Under the pieces are notes generated by a model. The model did no database searches. It was not told where the DNA came from and saw only the letters and a program-made list of their open reading frames with translations. The translations under genes were made by a program, and so were the position numbers. A stretch of DNA of 64,000 nt from Pleodorina starrii (taxonomy: Eukaryota > Chlorophyta > Chlorophyceae > Chlamydomonadales > Volvocaceae), in assembly GCA_030267565.1 (NCBI GenBank), contig BRXU01000001.1, positions 5,208,001-5,272,000 of the forward strand. The letters run 5' to 3'. This document shows positions 47,675 to 60,043 of the stretch, one piece after another (position 1 is the stretch's first letter; each line of letters opens with the position of its first letter).

Positions 47675-49670
47675 TCACATCTGGGTGGCCATAGCTGGGT
47701 CCCGGCCGCTGCCATCCACGTAGCCAAACATGTCCATGTCCTGTCCATGCGCAGGGGCCCCGTTGTCGACGGCAACACGAGACACCAGGTTGCGGGGAGG
47801 GGAGGGCGGCGGGCAATGACGGGACCATCTTGTTGTATGGTCGCAACGGAGGGGATTGAGGCGTGGCGGCTTCAGGGTCGGATGAGTCGTCTTCCCCGGA
47901 AGGACGCATGAAGGGTGGGGTGCGACGCCAGGGGGCCATCTACGCGAAGCTGAACCGGGAAGGAGAGCAATCTGAACGGCCGTATAAGCACCTAACCGCT
48001 CATGTGCCTTCGTCGAACCAACAACGACGTCAAAGACGGAGCGCGCTGCTAGTCCCCTTCCGCCCCGAACGACACACCGGCCGCAGCGCCAGTCATGTGC
48101 CTCGGCGATGGTGGCCCCCATCACCACCGCGCCACCACCCCACCGCGCAGTCGTGTGGCACTGACCTTGGTGATGAGGTTGATTTGCACCTTGACCTGCC
48201 CGCCCGACTGCACCCGTGTCACTGTGAGGGCGCAAGGGAGGCCAGGCCCCCGAGGGTTAAGTGTGCCGAGCACAGCTGCAACGATCTCCTCCGCCATTGC
48301 AGCAAGCATACGTGGTTGCGAATTTGTGGTGGACGTATCTCGCCATCGTATCTCGCTTTAGGCATGCGCAAGGCGTAAGCACGCGGGCCCGTGGGCGCTG
48401 ACCAAGCCAAGTGCTGGCGCGTCAAGCTTCATCTGAGGCATGGCGGGAGGGCGGTAAGGGGCGTGTCCTTGCACTCCGTCCCCGTTGGCTGCATCTCCGT
48501 CATGACCGACCGCGACTCACCCTCTCTGCCCTCTCCGTAGCTGGGGAACTTTGGGTCCGCGAACTCGGCCGGCATGCCGGTCATCCAGGACGTGAACGAC
48601 TGCAGCACGGAGGCGGACCGCGGCCTGAAGAGCCGCAGGTTCAGATCGTACCTGCGGGGAGGGAGGGGCGGGGGGGGGGGTAGGAACCGAAGGGTGGCAG
48701 ACGCCTGGCCTCGCAAGGGCGCAAGTTAGCTGGGCTAACGTGGGAACCCATCTGTTGCCCGCCCACGTGGTTGAGGCACAGGTTGCAAAGCATACCGTTC
48801 TGGCCGGCCAAGGAAGCTGGGTGGGGTCATACGCGGACGCCCTAGACTGGTCCCTCCTCACGTCAACTGACCCACGGGTCATCCGTCCACAGCGATTTAC
48901 CAGCATCTCTGTTACGGCCGGCTGGCGTCTCCTAACACAGGCACAGCATTTGGGTTGCGTATAACAAGAGAAGTGCGTGCTCCTGCGCCTATTATTACGC
49001 CGTACACACATACGACATACCTGCCGGCCGACATGGGCAGGTGCATGCATCCGTATCCCTTGATCACGTCCCGCCCAAACATGTCCAGCCCGTATACAGC
49101 GACAACCAGCTGCGGCCAGCCAAAGGCGTTGGTTGTCTTGTAGGTGATGTCAATGGGAAAGTTCCAGACCAGCACGCCGTCTCGGCCTGTCCGGCGCGAA
49201 AGCCAGCGGTGGAGGATGGGTCACGGACGCGAGGTTTGCACAGGCTCGGCACGTCCTCAGACGTACATTTGAGCCTTGGCATTCAAGATTGACTATTCAT
49301 AGCGAAGCTGTAGCTCCATGAAGCAGGGCGAGGATTATAAGCAGGACTCGGGGGTTGACTGCAGTATGCGTGTGCCGCGTACATCTGTAGGAGCCACCCC
49401 AGGCTTGCATAGACCACCTCACCTTCCGGCACGCGAGCTGCCTGGGTGATGCCCTCCTCCAGACCGTCCAGGAGCTGCCAGTCCTCTCCGGCGACAAATT
49501 GAAACTTCAGGTACGCGTTCGTGCAGTTGGGTATCTGTGTGGGGCCACTGCACCTGCGTCAGCCTCGAAGGCCCTCAGCAGTCGGCGGTATAGCAGAACC
49601 TAACCTGAGCGCACTCTATCTGGCCCGTTGCCAGAATGGTGAAAGAGCTGGGCGATGTACTGTCACCCAT
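47675..49670 (-). CDS. B9D1: B9 domain-containing protein 1 (MKSR1), ciliary transition zone
   Basis: This is a component of the B9/tectonic (MKS) complex, which forms the transition-zone diffusion barrier at the ciliary base. Exons 49605-49670, 49423-49534, 49021-49186, 48521-48651, 48166-48221 and 47675-47740 join in phase to 198 aa (human 204). The start [19 protein letters not shown] matches the family N-terminus. The B9 (C2-like) domain shows [86 protein letters not shown] and INLITK. The last exon, [10 protein letters not shown], corresponds to the variable tail. It is head to head with IDA7. Confidence 0.95.
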
Positions 49671-50231
49671 TCCGGGAGTTGGTTGTCAATCTCCACTGCG
49701 GGACCAGCGCTCAGGCCCCAAGGGATATATCCACCAAGTGCTTACTAGCGTAAGCGAATTTGCCGCCGTTCAAGTGCGATCTGAGTTTGCATAGCAGCGC
49801 TTATTTTGTTAGCTCTTTTGGCAGTTCACTGGACAGCCTGTTTCACTCGCGGAGAGGTAATACAGCCGCAAATAATTCGCTGCAAATGTCCGTGCGTCAC
49901 CAGGGCTTAGGTTTCTTTCCTCCCTTGCACCTGTCCAGTCGCGATTTGAAGTCCTGTCCGTACTTCGCCACTTCGAGGAAAACTTTCTGGTCAATCCCGT
50001 TATCAAGCAACTTTTAAGGATGCCTGGTCTAGGACTCAGCTTGAACATTGCTTTGCTTTGACCCGAACTTTGCCGCAGCGAATTTTCAGGCCAGTCGACT
50101 TTCCTTACGCAAGTCGCCAGCCGGAGACGAGAGTGCTTTGTCGCATGTGAAAACCTTGATCGCATCCAGTTAGAATGGGGATTCCACCTTGACTGCTGTT
50201 GGTTGCGTCTTGAAGACCGAAGAGCTGGCTT
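49671..50231. promoter_or_regulatory. shared divergent promoter region, B9D1 / IDA7
   Basis: 561 bp separates the start codons of two cilium genes. The interval is more AT-rich than the flanks and contains no exon. A possible RFX half-site-like GTCACC lies near 49897, but no full X-box could be assigned. Confidence 0.5.
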
Positions 50232-53200
50232 ATGGGCGACGAAGCAACAGCAGGGCCTCCGCCGGTAAATACTATTGTGCAGTTTGTCGCAGTGGAGGGC
50301 TTTCCGCGGCCCGGCTTTCGTGGCGCGGCCCGGGAGATGAACACATTTCATGGACCGCAATGGCGCGCAAGGGCGCCAAGCGCTCCAGTGCTGTCGGAAT
50401 GCGCCCATCGGATGACATGTTGCTTTGCAGGTTGAGGACGGGGAGGTCCCTGTTGTGCCGGTGACAGCCAGCGCAGCGCCCGACAATCAGTCGGGAGCTG
50501 CTGCAGATGAAGCAGCGGCGGACGGGCTAGCGCAGGCGGGTGACGCCGAGCCTGCCCCAGCGGACGCTGAAGGGGGCGACAGCGGCGACGCAGCTGCTGG
50601 CGCGGGCGCGGAGGCTGCCCCCGGCCCCGCCGAAGGTGACGGCGCAGGCGGCGACCAGGCACCCGCGGCAGGAGCAGATGGCGGAGAGGCGCAGGCTGGC
50701 GGGGAGGTGGCCGATGTGGCGGAAGCAGCAGAAGAAGATGGTGCCGCGGCTGAGGAGCCAGCGGAGCCAGCAGTGCCGCCGCCCCCGCCGGTTGAACTCG
50801 AACCGTTGCCTGAGGACTATGTCCCGGTTAAGGACCTGCCTCCCCTTCCCGAGGCCTTTGCGCGGAACGAGGAGGGCAAGCCCATCCCTCTCCCGGGCGT
50901 TGAGTCCCTCTTCCTGACAGGTGTGTGCGTGCGTGCGCGCGTGGTGGTAGTGGGGGGCAACGGCGGTGGTCCGCGTCCACGCTCCACTCAACAGCGCGGC
51001 GAGCAGCCGCCATGCCACACCCGCCCCCGACCCCCGGTAGCATGCACACACATATGGCCGTGTCTCGGCAGCGCCTCGCCTTCTGGGCCTCCACCGCCCG
51101 GTTGCAAAAAGGGGCTAAGTGGCTGGGCGGGACGGCGGCAACCCGCTACTTCGCACGAGACATCAAGCCTATGCCCGAGTGCGCCTGTGTGTATGCTTGA
51201 CCGGCAAAGCAGCACCTAACCGCGTGCGTACATGCTTGGCCGACACGCGGGTGTCTACCCAACCCACCCTAAGTTCTTTTCCTCGCTCTCTCTCTCCCGC
51301 TCTCCCTCTCTCGCTCTCCCTCGCTGGCTGGATCCCGGATCCCGGCTGTCGCACGCAGGCACCACCATCGAGCTGGTGGGGCTGACGGGGCTGGGGCCGG
51401 GTCACGTGCAGGGCGAGTTGACCCGGGAGGTGCTGCTGGGGGACATCCAGTTCAGGGGGGCCATCAGCGACTTCCACGCGCTCAAAGCAAAGATCCAGGC
51501 CGCAGGTACGACGGCACTGGGCACACGCGGCACGGTAGGGTGCGGTGAGGCGCGGTACGGTGGTGGGCGCAGGCGGCAGAAGCGGCACAGGCGCTGACGC
51601 GCGACCCTCGGGGACACTTGCCCCGGAATGACCTCGTTACAGCGGGGGATCGTCGCACGCAATAATGGTTTTGGTTTGGTTTCGGCGCGATATAACGAAT
51701 AACAACCCCTGGCGGCTAACTCGCGATGGGAGAGGCGGGGGATGTGCGGGGCGGGGTCTATTCGCGCAGGCAGCCGGCTCGGGGGACTGCCTGCTGCCGG
51801 CTCAGGCATCTACCCCTTTGCCGCCAGTAGTTTTTTTGGTAGATCCTTCCCAGCCCCGTATCCCGCATCAGGACGGACGGCCCCCCTGCGGCCCTGTCTG
51901 AACCCACCCAAACCGGAAACCGCCACTCTGCCCGTCCTCCCTGCCTCGTCCCTGGCCACATCCGCGTAGACTACGACCCGTTGCTGATCCGCTTCAATGA
52001 GGACGACGTGTACGGCGACGGTAACAACTTTGAGGTCGCGCTGACCCGGGCGGCTGCGGAGGTATGGCGGGGCATCGGCGAGGAGGCGGCGAGGCGGGCG
52101 GCACTGCTGGAGCTGGAGGCGGCACACGCGGCGGCGGAGAGGGCCAAGCCGCGATCCAAGCGGGCGCGAAAGGTCAAGCCCTGGCAGAGCATGGGCAGCG
52201 AGGTGGGTGGGTGCGAGGGTAGTGGGCAGAGCTGGGCTTTCTGGCAGGACGGGGGCGTCGGTGCATTGGGTGCTTGGCAGCAGGGCACGCACCTGGGTCC
52301 CGCACTTGTCCGGCCTGGAAGGAAAGCTCACTTTCCGCCCCGCGCGCGCCCTGAAGACATCCCCGCCTTGCTTCCTCCCCCGCCATGTCTGCCCTGTCCG
52401 CCCCCGCCCTGTCCGTTTCGTTCCCTCCGTTGCGTTTGTGCGTTCCGGTCCGGTCCGGTCGGCCAGGTTGACATTGAGGAGGCGTCCGTGCGGCCGCGTC
52501 GCGAGCCCATCCGTCTGGTGGTTCAGCGGCGGCGGCGCGAGTTCCACCAGAGCGGTGTCAAGCTGGCGGACAAGGACGCGCACGAGCTGTGGAACAGCAG
52601 CCAGATGGAGTGCAGGCCCTTCAAGGTGGGGAGGGAGGGAGGGGCGGACGGAAGTGGGGCGGTGGGGCGGGCTGGGAGCCGGCCTGGACTGGACGGCGGG
52701 ATGTGGGGCGGGCGGCCCGGGCGGATCGTGCAATCAGGAGAACCTGCCCGGTCCGGCGGGGTGTCTTTATTATGGGGTGTGTGATCGTGTGCCTTCTTCT
52801 CTGGCCGCGGCTTGGAGCTCTTCGTATGGAGGGGGAGACGGAGCCTTCTCCCATGCCCTCCCCCATTCGTCCACCCATCCATCTCTCTCCCTCTCGCTCC
52901 TCTCCCTCAGGACCCCAACTTCGACATGCGGCGCATGGAGCAGGACGTGGGTGTGCAGGCGGTGGCCCCCCTGCGTGACGCCACCACGCAGTCCAGTGGG
53001 GCCATACCGCCCCGCCCCGCCATCACACAGACGCAGCCGCTGGACATGGGCGAGGCAGACAAGGCGGAGCTGCTGCAGCGGCCGCGGGCGGCGCCCGGGA
53101 GCGTCGCGGATTTCCTCGAGCGAGTGCGGGACCAGTGAGTCGGTGGTGCTGGGTGTGGGTGCCGCTTGCCGGCAGGGGGGCCGGGGCCGGGGGGGTGAAG

Positions 53201-56200
53201 GGAGGGATAGCGGGATAGAGGGATGGGGAGGGGCTTGGCTCGGTGAGGTGAGGTGGGGTGAGGTGGCAATGGAGAGGAGGGACAGGGCAGGGGACGCCGG
53301 GGCGGGGGCGAGCCCCAGCCTCAGCCTCAGCGGAAGCCAGGGGTGCCGCAGGTGCCTCTGGGCGGAGTCCGAATGAGTCGCCCGCCCAGACGACTGCGTG
53401 TCTCTCGCCACACGTCCAACGTATTGCCATCCACACGTACCCGTGGGGCAGCACATACACATGTCACGCTTTGCCTTTGACCGACCCGCGGGTCACTCCG
53501 TCCGCCCGCCCGTGATCCGGTGTTGCTTTTGCGCCCGGCCGCCCGGCCGCCCTCGCCGTCCTTCCCTGCGGTTCGTGAGTTTTCATTGCCCCGCACCCGC
53601 GGCCGCCCTCGTCCTCGCCCTCGCCCTCGCCTCCCTGTCCCGGCCGCAGGTGTGAGGTGGCTCTGGTCCAGAACGAGATCACCAACATCTTCCGTGACGA
53701 CCTGACCGCCCTGAACGATGAGGCGGACGGAGGCGGGGGCGGCAGCCGCAAGGAGACGCTGGTGTCGGAGGCTCAGTCCTTCACGCACCTGACCTACTCC
53801 AAAAACAAGGTACGCGGAGTGGGGGAGGGGTGCTGGCTATGGGGTTTTTCTTTGCGGCGCGGTGCGGCATCCGTCCGTCCGTCCGGTGTCGCCGCAGCCC
53901 CCTCCCTCCCTCCCTCCCTGGTAGGCGTCCGCCACTTCGCCCCCCAGAGCGCCCTGCTCCTGCCCTTTCCCCCGCCCCCTGTCTCTCGCTTACTTTCCTG
54001 CCTCTGCCCGTCCCCCCCTGCCTCCCTGCCCCCCCAATACACAGGTCGTTTCCGCCATCCAGTGGCTCCCTCACCGCAAGGGCGTGGTGGCGGTGGCCTG
54101 CACGGAGGCGCAGTCGCACGCGGAGCGCGTGTCCCGCATGGGCCGCACCGCCCCCGCGCACATCCTGCTGTGGAACTTCCGCGACCCCATCCACCCGGAG
54201 CTGGTGCTGCAGAGCCCCTGGGAGGTCTTCTCCTTCCAGTTCAACCCGCTGCAGCCCGACCTGCTCACCGGCGGCTGCTACAACGGCCAGGTGGTGCTGT
54301 GGGATCTGTCGGCGGAGGCGGACAGGCTGGGGCGGAGAGCCGCTGGCGGCAGCGGAGGCGCCGGAGGGGCGGGCGTCAAGGGGCTGGACGCAGGCGGCGG
54401 CATTACCCCTGCGCCGTCGGTCAAGGCGCCGCTGGACTTGAGCTTGACGCCGCCGCCGTCGGCGCCGACGGGCGCCGGCGGCGGAGGCGGCGGAGGCGCC
54501 GCCGCCGCTGGCGGCGGCGACGGGTCGGGCGGGTCGACGGCGGACGGCGACGCGCACATCCCGGTGGTGAAGCACCGCTTCATGACTGACACGCAGTTCA
54601 GCCATCACCAGGTACGGCGATGTACGGTATGCGTACGGCATGCCGCCGTCGTGTCGTGCTCGTCAGAGGACGCGGCCTGCGGCCGATGGCGGGCGATCCC
54701 TGTCTCCAGTCCTCAACCCGCACTCCGCTCCATGCTCCCGTCCATCCATCCATCCATCCGCCTATCCATCCGCCTATCCATCCGCCTATCCATCCGCCTA
54801 TCCATCCGCCTATCCATCCATCCGTCCCTCCCTCCCTCCTCAGGTGGTGACGGACCTGCAGTGGCTGCCCGGTGTGGACATCAGCCACCGCGGCAAGGTG
54901 ACGAAGCTGGGGGAGGGCTCCAAAGAGTGCAACTTCTTCGCCACCATCGCCGCGGACGGCAAGGTGAGGGGCGCGGAGCAGGACCTGCGGGGAGCAAGGG
55001 CCTGCGGTCTGCGAGGCAGTCTGCGGGGGGGGGCGCGATCCCACGGCCCCTGCGAGGGCGCGCTGCCGGTACACCCCTAACCCTCGGCTTGCCGTCCCCC
55101 CAACCCTTTTGGCGCCGAGCATTCTCGCCCTGTGCTGCCGCGTCGCGTCGTGACCTGGCCTGCCCGCAGGTGTTGTTTTGGGACGTGCGTGTGGAGAAAC
55201 TGCTGAAGAAGGGCAAGAAGGCGGATGACCTGTTGGACCTGGTGTGGAAGCCAATACACAGCGTGCACCTCATCAGCCTCATCGGTGAGAGCCAGCGCCA
55301 CACCCGCGCCACGGCGAAACCGGGCGGGACGCGGGAGGGAAGGCCATCGGGCGATTGGGCCGCCTGGGGCGTGTCTGCACCACCTACAGGGGTGCCGCAC
55401 GGCGGTTCGTGTGGAGAGACGTTGCGTAACTCGCGGGGCGACCTAGCCACAAGCACCGGCTTGCTTGCTTGCACCGCAACCCCCCCCCCCTCGAGCTCAC
55501 ATGCCAAGCTTCATGCCCACATGCTCACATGCATCCTGGCAGCTGAACAGCAGCTGGCGTGTGCGCCTCCCCTCCCGCTCCATGCTTACCGTATCATCCA
55601 GGGGGCTGGTTGCTGCAACCACCACCAACGGCGCATTGCACTCCTAACCCTCCCGCCCCGCCCCGCCCCTCCCGCCCCGCCTCCTAATGCGCTGCGCTGC
55701 AGGCATGGACCTCGGCGGCACCCGCCTGGCCTTCGACTTCCGGCGGCTGGAGCAGGGCATGTTCTTCGCGGGCTCCTTTGACGGAGAGCTGGTGTACGCA
55801 GACTTCATAAAGCCGGAGGGCGAGGAGAACCCCGACTACGCCAAGAGCTGCCTGCAGGTCGGGTCGGGGTCGGGTCGGGGTCGCTCCGCACCGACCGTCA
55901 GTCGAGTCACACCTCACACGCCGCACACAACCGAGCCCACGTCCACAAGTCCCCACGCGTTGGTGCTCTTCTGATGTGCTTGTGCCTGCGCCTGTGCTTG
56001 TGCCTGCGCCTGTGCTCACGCTGAACCGCTTGTCGCGTCGGAGCAGCCAGCCCTCTCCCACTTCCCCCCACCCCTGGCTTCGTTGGGCTCCTATCAGTCC
56101 TCTGATGTGTTCCCAGTGCCTGGCGTGGAGATACCCTACCCTCCGTGAGCCCCTCCCCGTCGCCCCGCCTCCTCCCCATCCCGTCGCCCCGCCCCGCCCC

Positions 56201-58153
56201 GCCCTGTCCACAGGCCCACGTGGGCCCCGTCATCGCGTTGGAGCGGTCGCCCTTCTTCGAGGACATTGTGCTCACGTGTGGCGACTGGCAGTGGCAGCTG
56301 TGGCAGGAGGGCTCAGCCACGCCGCTGTTCCAGTCGGGATACGCGCAGGACTACTACACGGCGGGTGGGTGGCTGGGAGGGAGGGGAGGGCGGGCCTTGC
56401 CGGGCAGCCGTGGAGGTGGGCCGACCTGAGCCGCCGCTGCTTTGCAGGGATGGGACATGTCCGTGGGGCTGTTGCCGTTTCGGCTGTGGCGGCTGCACGC
56501 ACCCGCCGGCCGGCCATCCCTTCACCCGCCATTTCCATCACCTGCTTCCCCCCTGCCTCACCATCCTACTAGGCCTCCGCTCCCCCTCCTCTCCCTACCC
56601 TCTCTCCCCCCATCAGCCCGCGCTTCCAAAGCCCTCCCAATGCCCTCCCACCGCAAGTCCGCCCGCCCGCCCTCCCAGCCCTCCCCGGCCATCCCTCCCA
56701 CCGCTGCGGTCTCATCTTCCTCACCCCCGCCCCCGCCCTGTGGCCCCCCCCTCTCCGTTTCAGCCGTGTGGAGCCCCACCCGGCCCGCGGTGCTGTACCT
56801 GGCCGACCAGTCGGGCAGCCTGGAGGTGTGGGACCTGCTAGACCGCTCCCACGAGCCCTCCATTCGGGTCACCCTGGCCGCCACACCCATCATGTCGCTG
56901 GCCTTCAACCCCATGCCGGCGGCGGCCTCGGCGGCGCAGCAGGCGGCGCAGCAGCTGCTGGCGGTCGGCGACGCGACGGGTGCGTGAGGGCCAGAGGGAG
57001 AGCGTAGGGGGGGGTGCGTGGACGAGTGGGTGGGCGGGCGGGACGTTGTGGGGGAAAGGTCCGCTGCTGCTGCTGCTGGCGGCGACCCGCACCCGCCGGT
57101 GCGTTCGCGCTCAAGAGGCCTGGTTGCCGCCCCTCTGCCGTCCCTTTGCTTGTGCGATGGCCCTGGCCCCCGCTCCTCCTCTCCCCCATGACGCCCAAGC
57201 GCATGTAAGCACATTCACAGACACCTCCTGTCTGCCTCTCTCTGCCCTTCTCTCCCTCCCTCCCACCCGGTGCTCGGTCGCCCACGTCCCTCCCCTCTAC
57301 GTCCCATCATCGTTGTGTCCCACCCCACCCCACCCCACCCCACCCCACCCGATGCTCAGGTGTGCTCCGCATCATGGAGCTGCCTCGCAACCTGCGGCGG
57401 CCGGTGCACAACGAGCGCAAGCTGATGGGCACGTGGCTGGAGAGGCAGCAGCTGCGCCTCGCGGACGTGGGAGCCAGGCAGCCGGCGCGCGCGGCCGCGC
57501 GCAAGGAGGCGGAGGTGAGGGGCGCGGAGGTGGCTGGGCGTTGGGGTGGCGAATGGCGGGTTGCAGGTTCAGGCGTAGGTGCTGTTTGGGGGTTCCATGG
57601 GGGGGAGAATGTCGCTTTGTTGCGAGCGGGGCAGGGGTGTGGCTGCGCGCAAGCGAGGGACGCGCAGGCCAGTTCCTGTCTGCGAGCAAGCCCGGTCCGG
57701 AGGCGATGGCTGCCCCGGGAGGTGGAGGAGATGGTTGCGTCCCGCTTGCGGTGGCGGGTGTGAAAAGAGGCAAGCCATACGCGCAGGAGAGAGGGCCCAC
57801 CGTGCTCCCACGCCCACGCCCGGGAGGGCCAGCCAAGTTGTTAGACACTGTGCCCCGCGCACGTTTCTTACGTGCCTGCCACCCGCCATGGCCCGCAGGA
57901 GCGCAAGAAGGAGGCGGAGGCAGCTGCGGTGGCGGAGGCGGCGGCGCGCGAGGCCGCGGCCAAGGACGCGGCCGCGGCCGCTGCCGCGGGCCTGCCGCCC
58001 AGCGGCGCGGACCGTCGCGACCGAAAGGGGCAGCACCCCGTCGCCGAGTTGGACGAGAAGGCGGAGCAGGAGTACCTCAAGCTGGAAGCGCGCTTCAAGG
58101 CGCAGCTGGGGCTGCTGCCGCCGGAGGCCAACGGCGGTTCCGGGGGGATGTGA
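50232..58153 (+). CDS. IDA7: inner-arm dynein I1/f intermediate chain IC140 (WDR63/DNAI3)
   Basis: IC140 is a WD-repeat intermediate chain of the two-headed inner-arm dynein, needed for its assembly in the axoneme. Fifteen exons join in phase to 1059 aa: 50232-50264, 50431-50920, 51359-51505, 51970-52202, 52467-52625, 52911-53134, 53650-53809, 54045-54611, 54844-54963, 55170-55284, 55703-55857, 56214-56364, 56764-56979, 57360-57514 and 57899-58153. Residues 12 to about 130 are an acidic Ala/Glu/Pro region. Residues 170-480 match the WDR63 N-terminal half (AISDFHALK, KPWQSMGSE, QDVGVQAVAPLRD, QNEITNIF). From about 483 come WD repeats (HILLWNFRDPIHPELVL, GGCYNGQVVLWDL, TCGDWQWQLW, LEVWDLL). The C-terminus is an Ala/Glu/Lys-rich helix. 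A Gly/Ala-rich loop of about 60 residues interrupts one blade. The 11-codon first exon sets the start. Confidence 0.95.
54742..54820 (+). repeat. 12-bp minisatellite (ccatccgcctat)n in IDA7 intron
   Basis: Five tandem copies flanked by tccatccatcc lie between exons 8 and 9. They sit next to the pyrimidine-rich acceptor region. Confidence 0.9.
57319..57350 (+). repeat. (CACCC)n microsatellite at IDA7 intron acceptor
   Basis: Six tandem caccc units lie directly upstream of the acceptor before the exon starting at 57360. They effectively form its C-rich polypyrimidine tract. Confidence 0.85.
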
Positions 58154-60004
58154 GGTCGGGAGCTCGGCTGTGAGGTGTTCTGAGTATGGCGGCGGAGGCG
58201 GCGGAGGCGTTGATCGGCCCTCCCCGGCCCTCTGCGTGCAGCTGGCCGGGCCGGGAGCCAACGTGGACGCGGATAGGCGCGGCAGCATGGGGTCTGCAGG
58301 CGGGCGCGTGAGGCTAGGGGCCGTGAGGCGGCGGAAGGTCGCAGGCAGAGGTCGCATGGCGCAAGGGCAGTGGGAGGCAGCCGTCCGGCCGTCCATATCC
58401 GAGCCACTCGTTACGGGGGGCGTCCAGGGTACAGCCGGCTCCGCTTTCTCAATCGCGGTTGGGAGCTGCGCGCTGTGGACGCGGAAGAGGGCGGTGTCAC
58501 TTTGCTTGTTTGCTGAGGGGGTTTGCGTCACACGGGGCTGTGACTGCGTGTTTGGTGGGGCTGCGCGCGCAGCCCTTGAGCACTGACGCGAAGAGTTCTG
58601 TTGGCCACTGCTGCTGCTGCTGTTGCAGCTGGGCGGGGGTGGTGAGGTGATGGGCAGGGGTGCGGGGATGGTGGTGACAGGGTTGCTGGTGGGAATGGGC
58701 CGCGGCGGGTGGGGTGCTCGGCGCTGGGTCGACGGCGCCCAGCCTTTCGGCCGTGCGAGCGCTTGCGTGTTTCATCTCGCAACGAAGGACCACATACGGT
58801 ACCCCTCCGTTGGATGGGTTGTGGCGCGAAGCAGCTGTGATGCGACCAGCTGCGCATGTGGCCAGAGGTGTGCTCGGATGTGTGGAACAAGGACACGGCG
58901 TTGCGTCCACAGGGGGAGGGGCGCACAGCGAACGACAGCGGGGGCTTGCGGCGCATCAACTCTGGGCTTGGTGTCTTACACGAGGATACGGTGGCGGTGT
59001 CTGCGTACTGCGAACCTGCGATCGCACCTCTAAAACATGCTGAGGTCTGGATACCGTACTTGGTCCAGGGCAGCGCAGCGTTGCGGCATTCGGTCTCTTT
59101 ACTGAGCGGCCATTGTGGAATGGCTCACTGTCATTGGTAGACTATTCAGCAGCCGGGACCGTGATATAACGTTACAAAGCGCAACAAAGCGCAGCAAAGC
59201 AACTTTATCCACATCACAGTCGTGTCGGACCTGTCCACGCAGCTACAGGCGAACTGCTGCTGCGGCGGCGGCGGCAGTAGCGCTTTTGCTATCTTGTGTA
59301 GCTTTCAAGACCACCGAACACACGCAACGTATCTCCGGCACCTCCGCGTCGTGCAAGTGACCAATTCCCACGGCCAGGACCGTCTTCCAACACAACCAGC
59401 AAGCAACATACGGTGAGGCGGGACCCCGTCGCCGAGCAACTTCTGCGCCACGTCCCCAGCGGGCCAAAGGCATGCCTCGTCCCTCAAAACCATGATGCTT
59501 TGCTTGCATCACTCAGCGCTCAAACTCATCAGGCCGCTCCCTCTCATCAGGCCGCTCCCCTCCAACTTGTCCATTGATTCTAATTGCTGCCGCGCCCTAG
59601 CAGCCAACCGCCACCGGTCGCCTTTACACTCCTCAACCACGCACCTCAATACCCCGCTTGCGAATGGAACAAGAATGCAAAACGAAAACATCCAAAATGC
59701 TATCCCCCGCTACTTACACGGGCACACGGGGCTTCTGGCCCATGGAGTAATAAAAACACAAGTCAAGCGTTCACAACTCTGCATTCAAGGTCACGCTTCA
59801 TACTACTGCCATTCCATCCCCTGCATTCGCAACATCGCTTACAGCCGACGGCGCTGACCGCACGCCTCTCCCGGCCACGCTACGCGAACCGCCGAGCCAT
59901 GCACTCCTCCAAACGCACGCACAAAACACCCACACAAATAGCGATACCCTCTCCAGCAACCACAACCACCCTTTCCCCCGCTTCCCTACTGTAGCGTCGT
60001 CCGC

Positions 60005-60043
<39 letters not shown>

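Noticed and set aside
54084..55781. A 565-codon open frame across several IDA7 exons and introns
   Set aside because: It keeps the frame of exon 8 but reads exons 9-11 in wrong frames. The phase-consistent spliced model explains the conserved WDR63 sequence instead.
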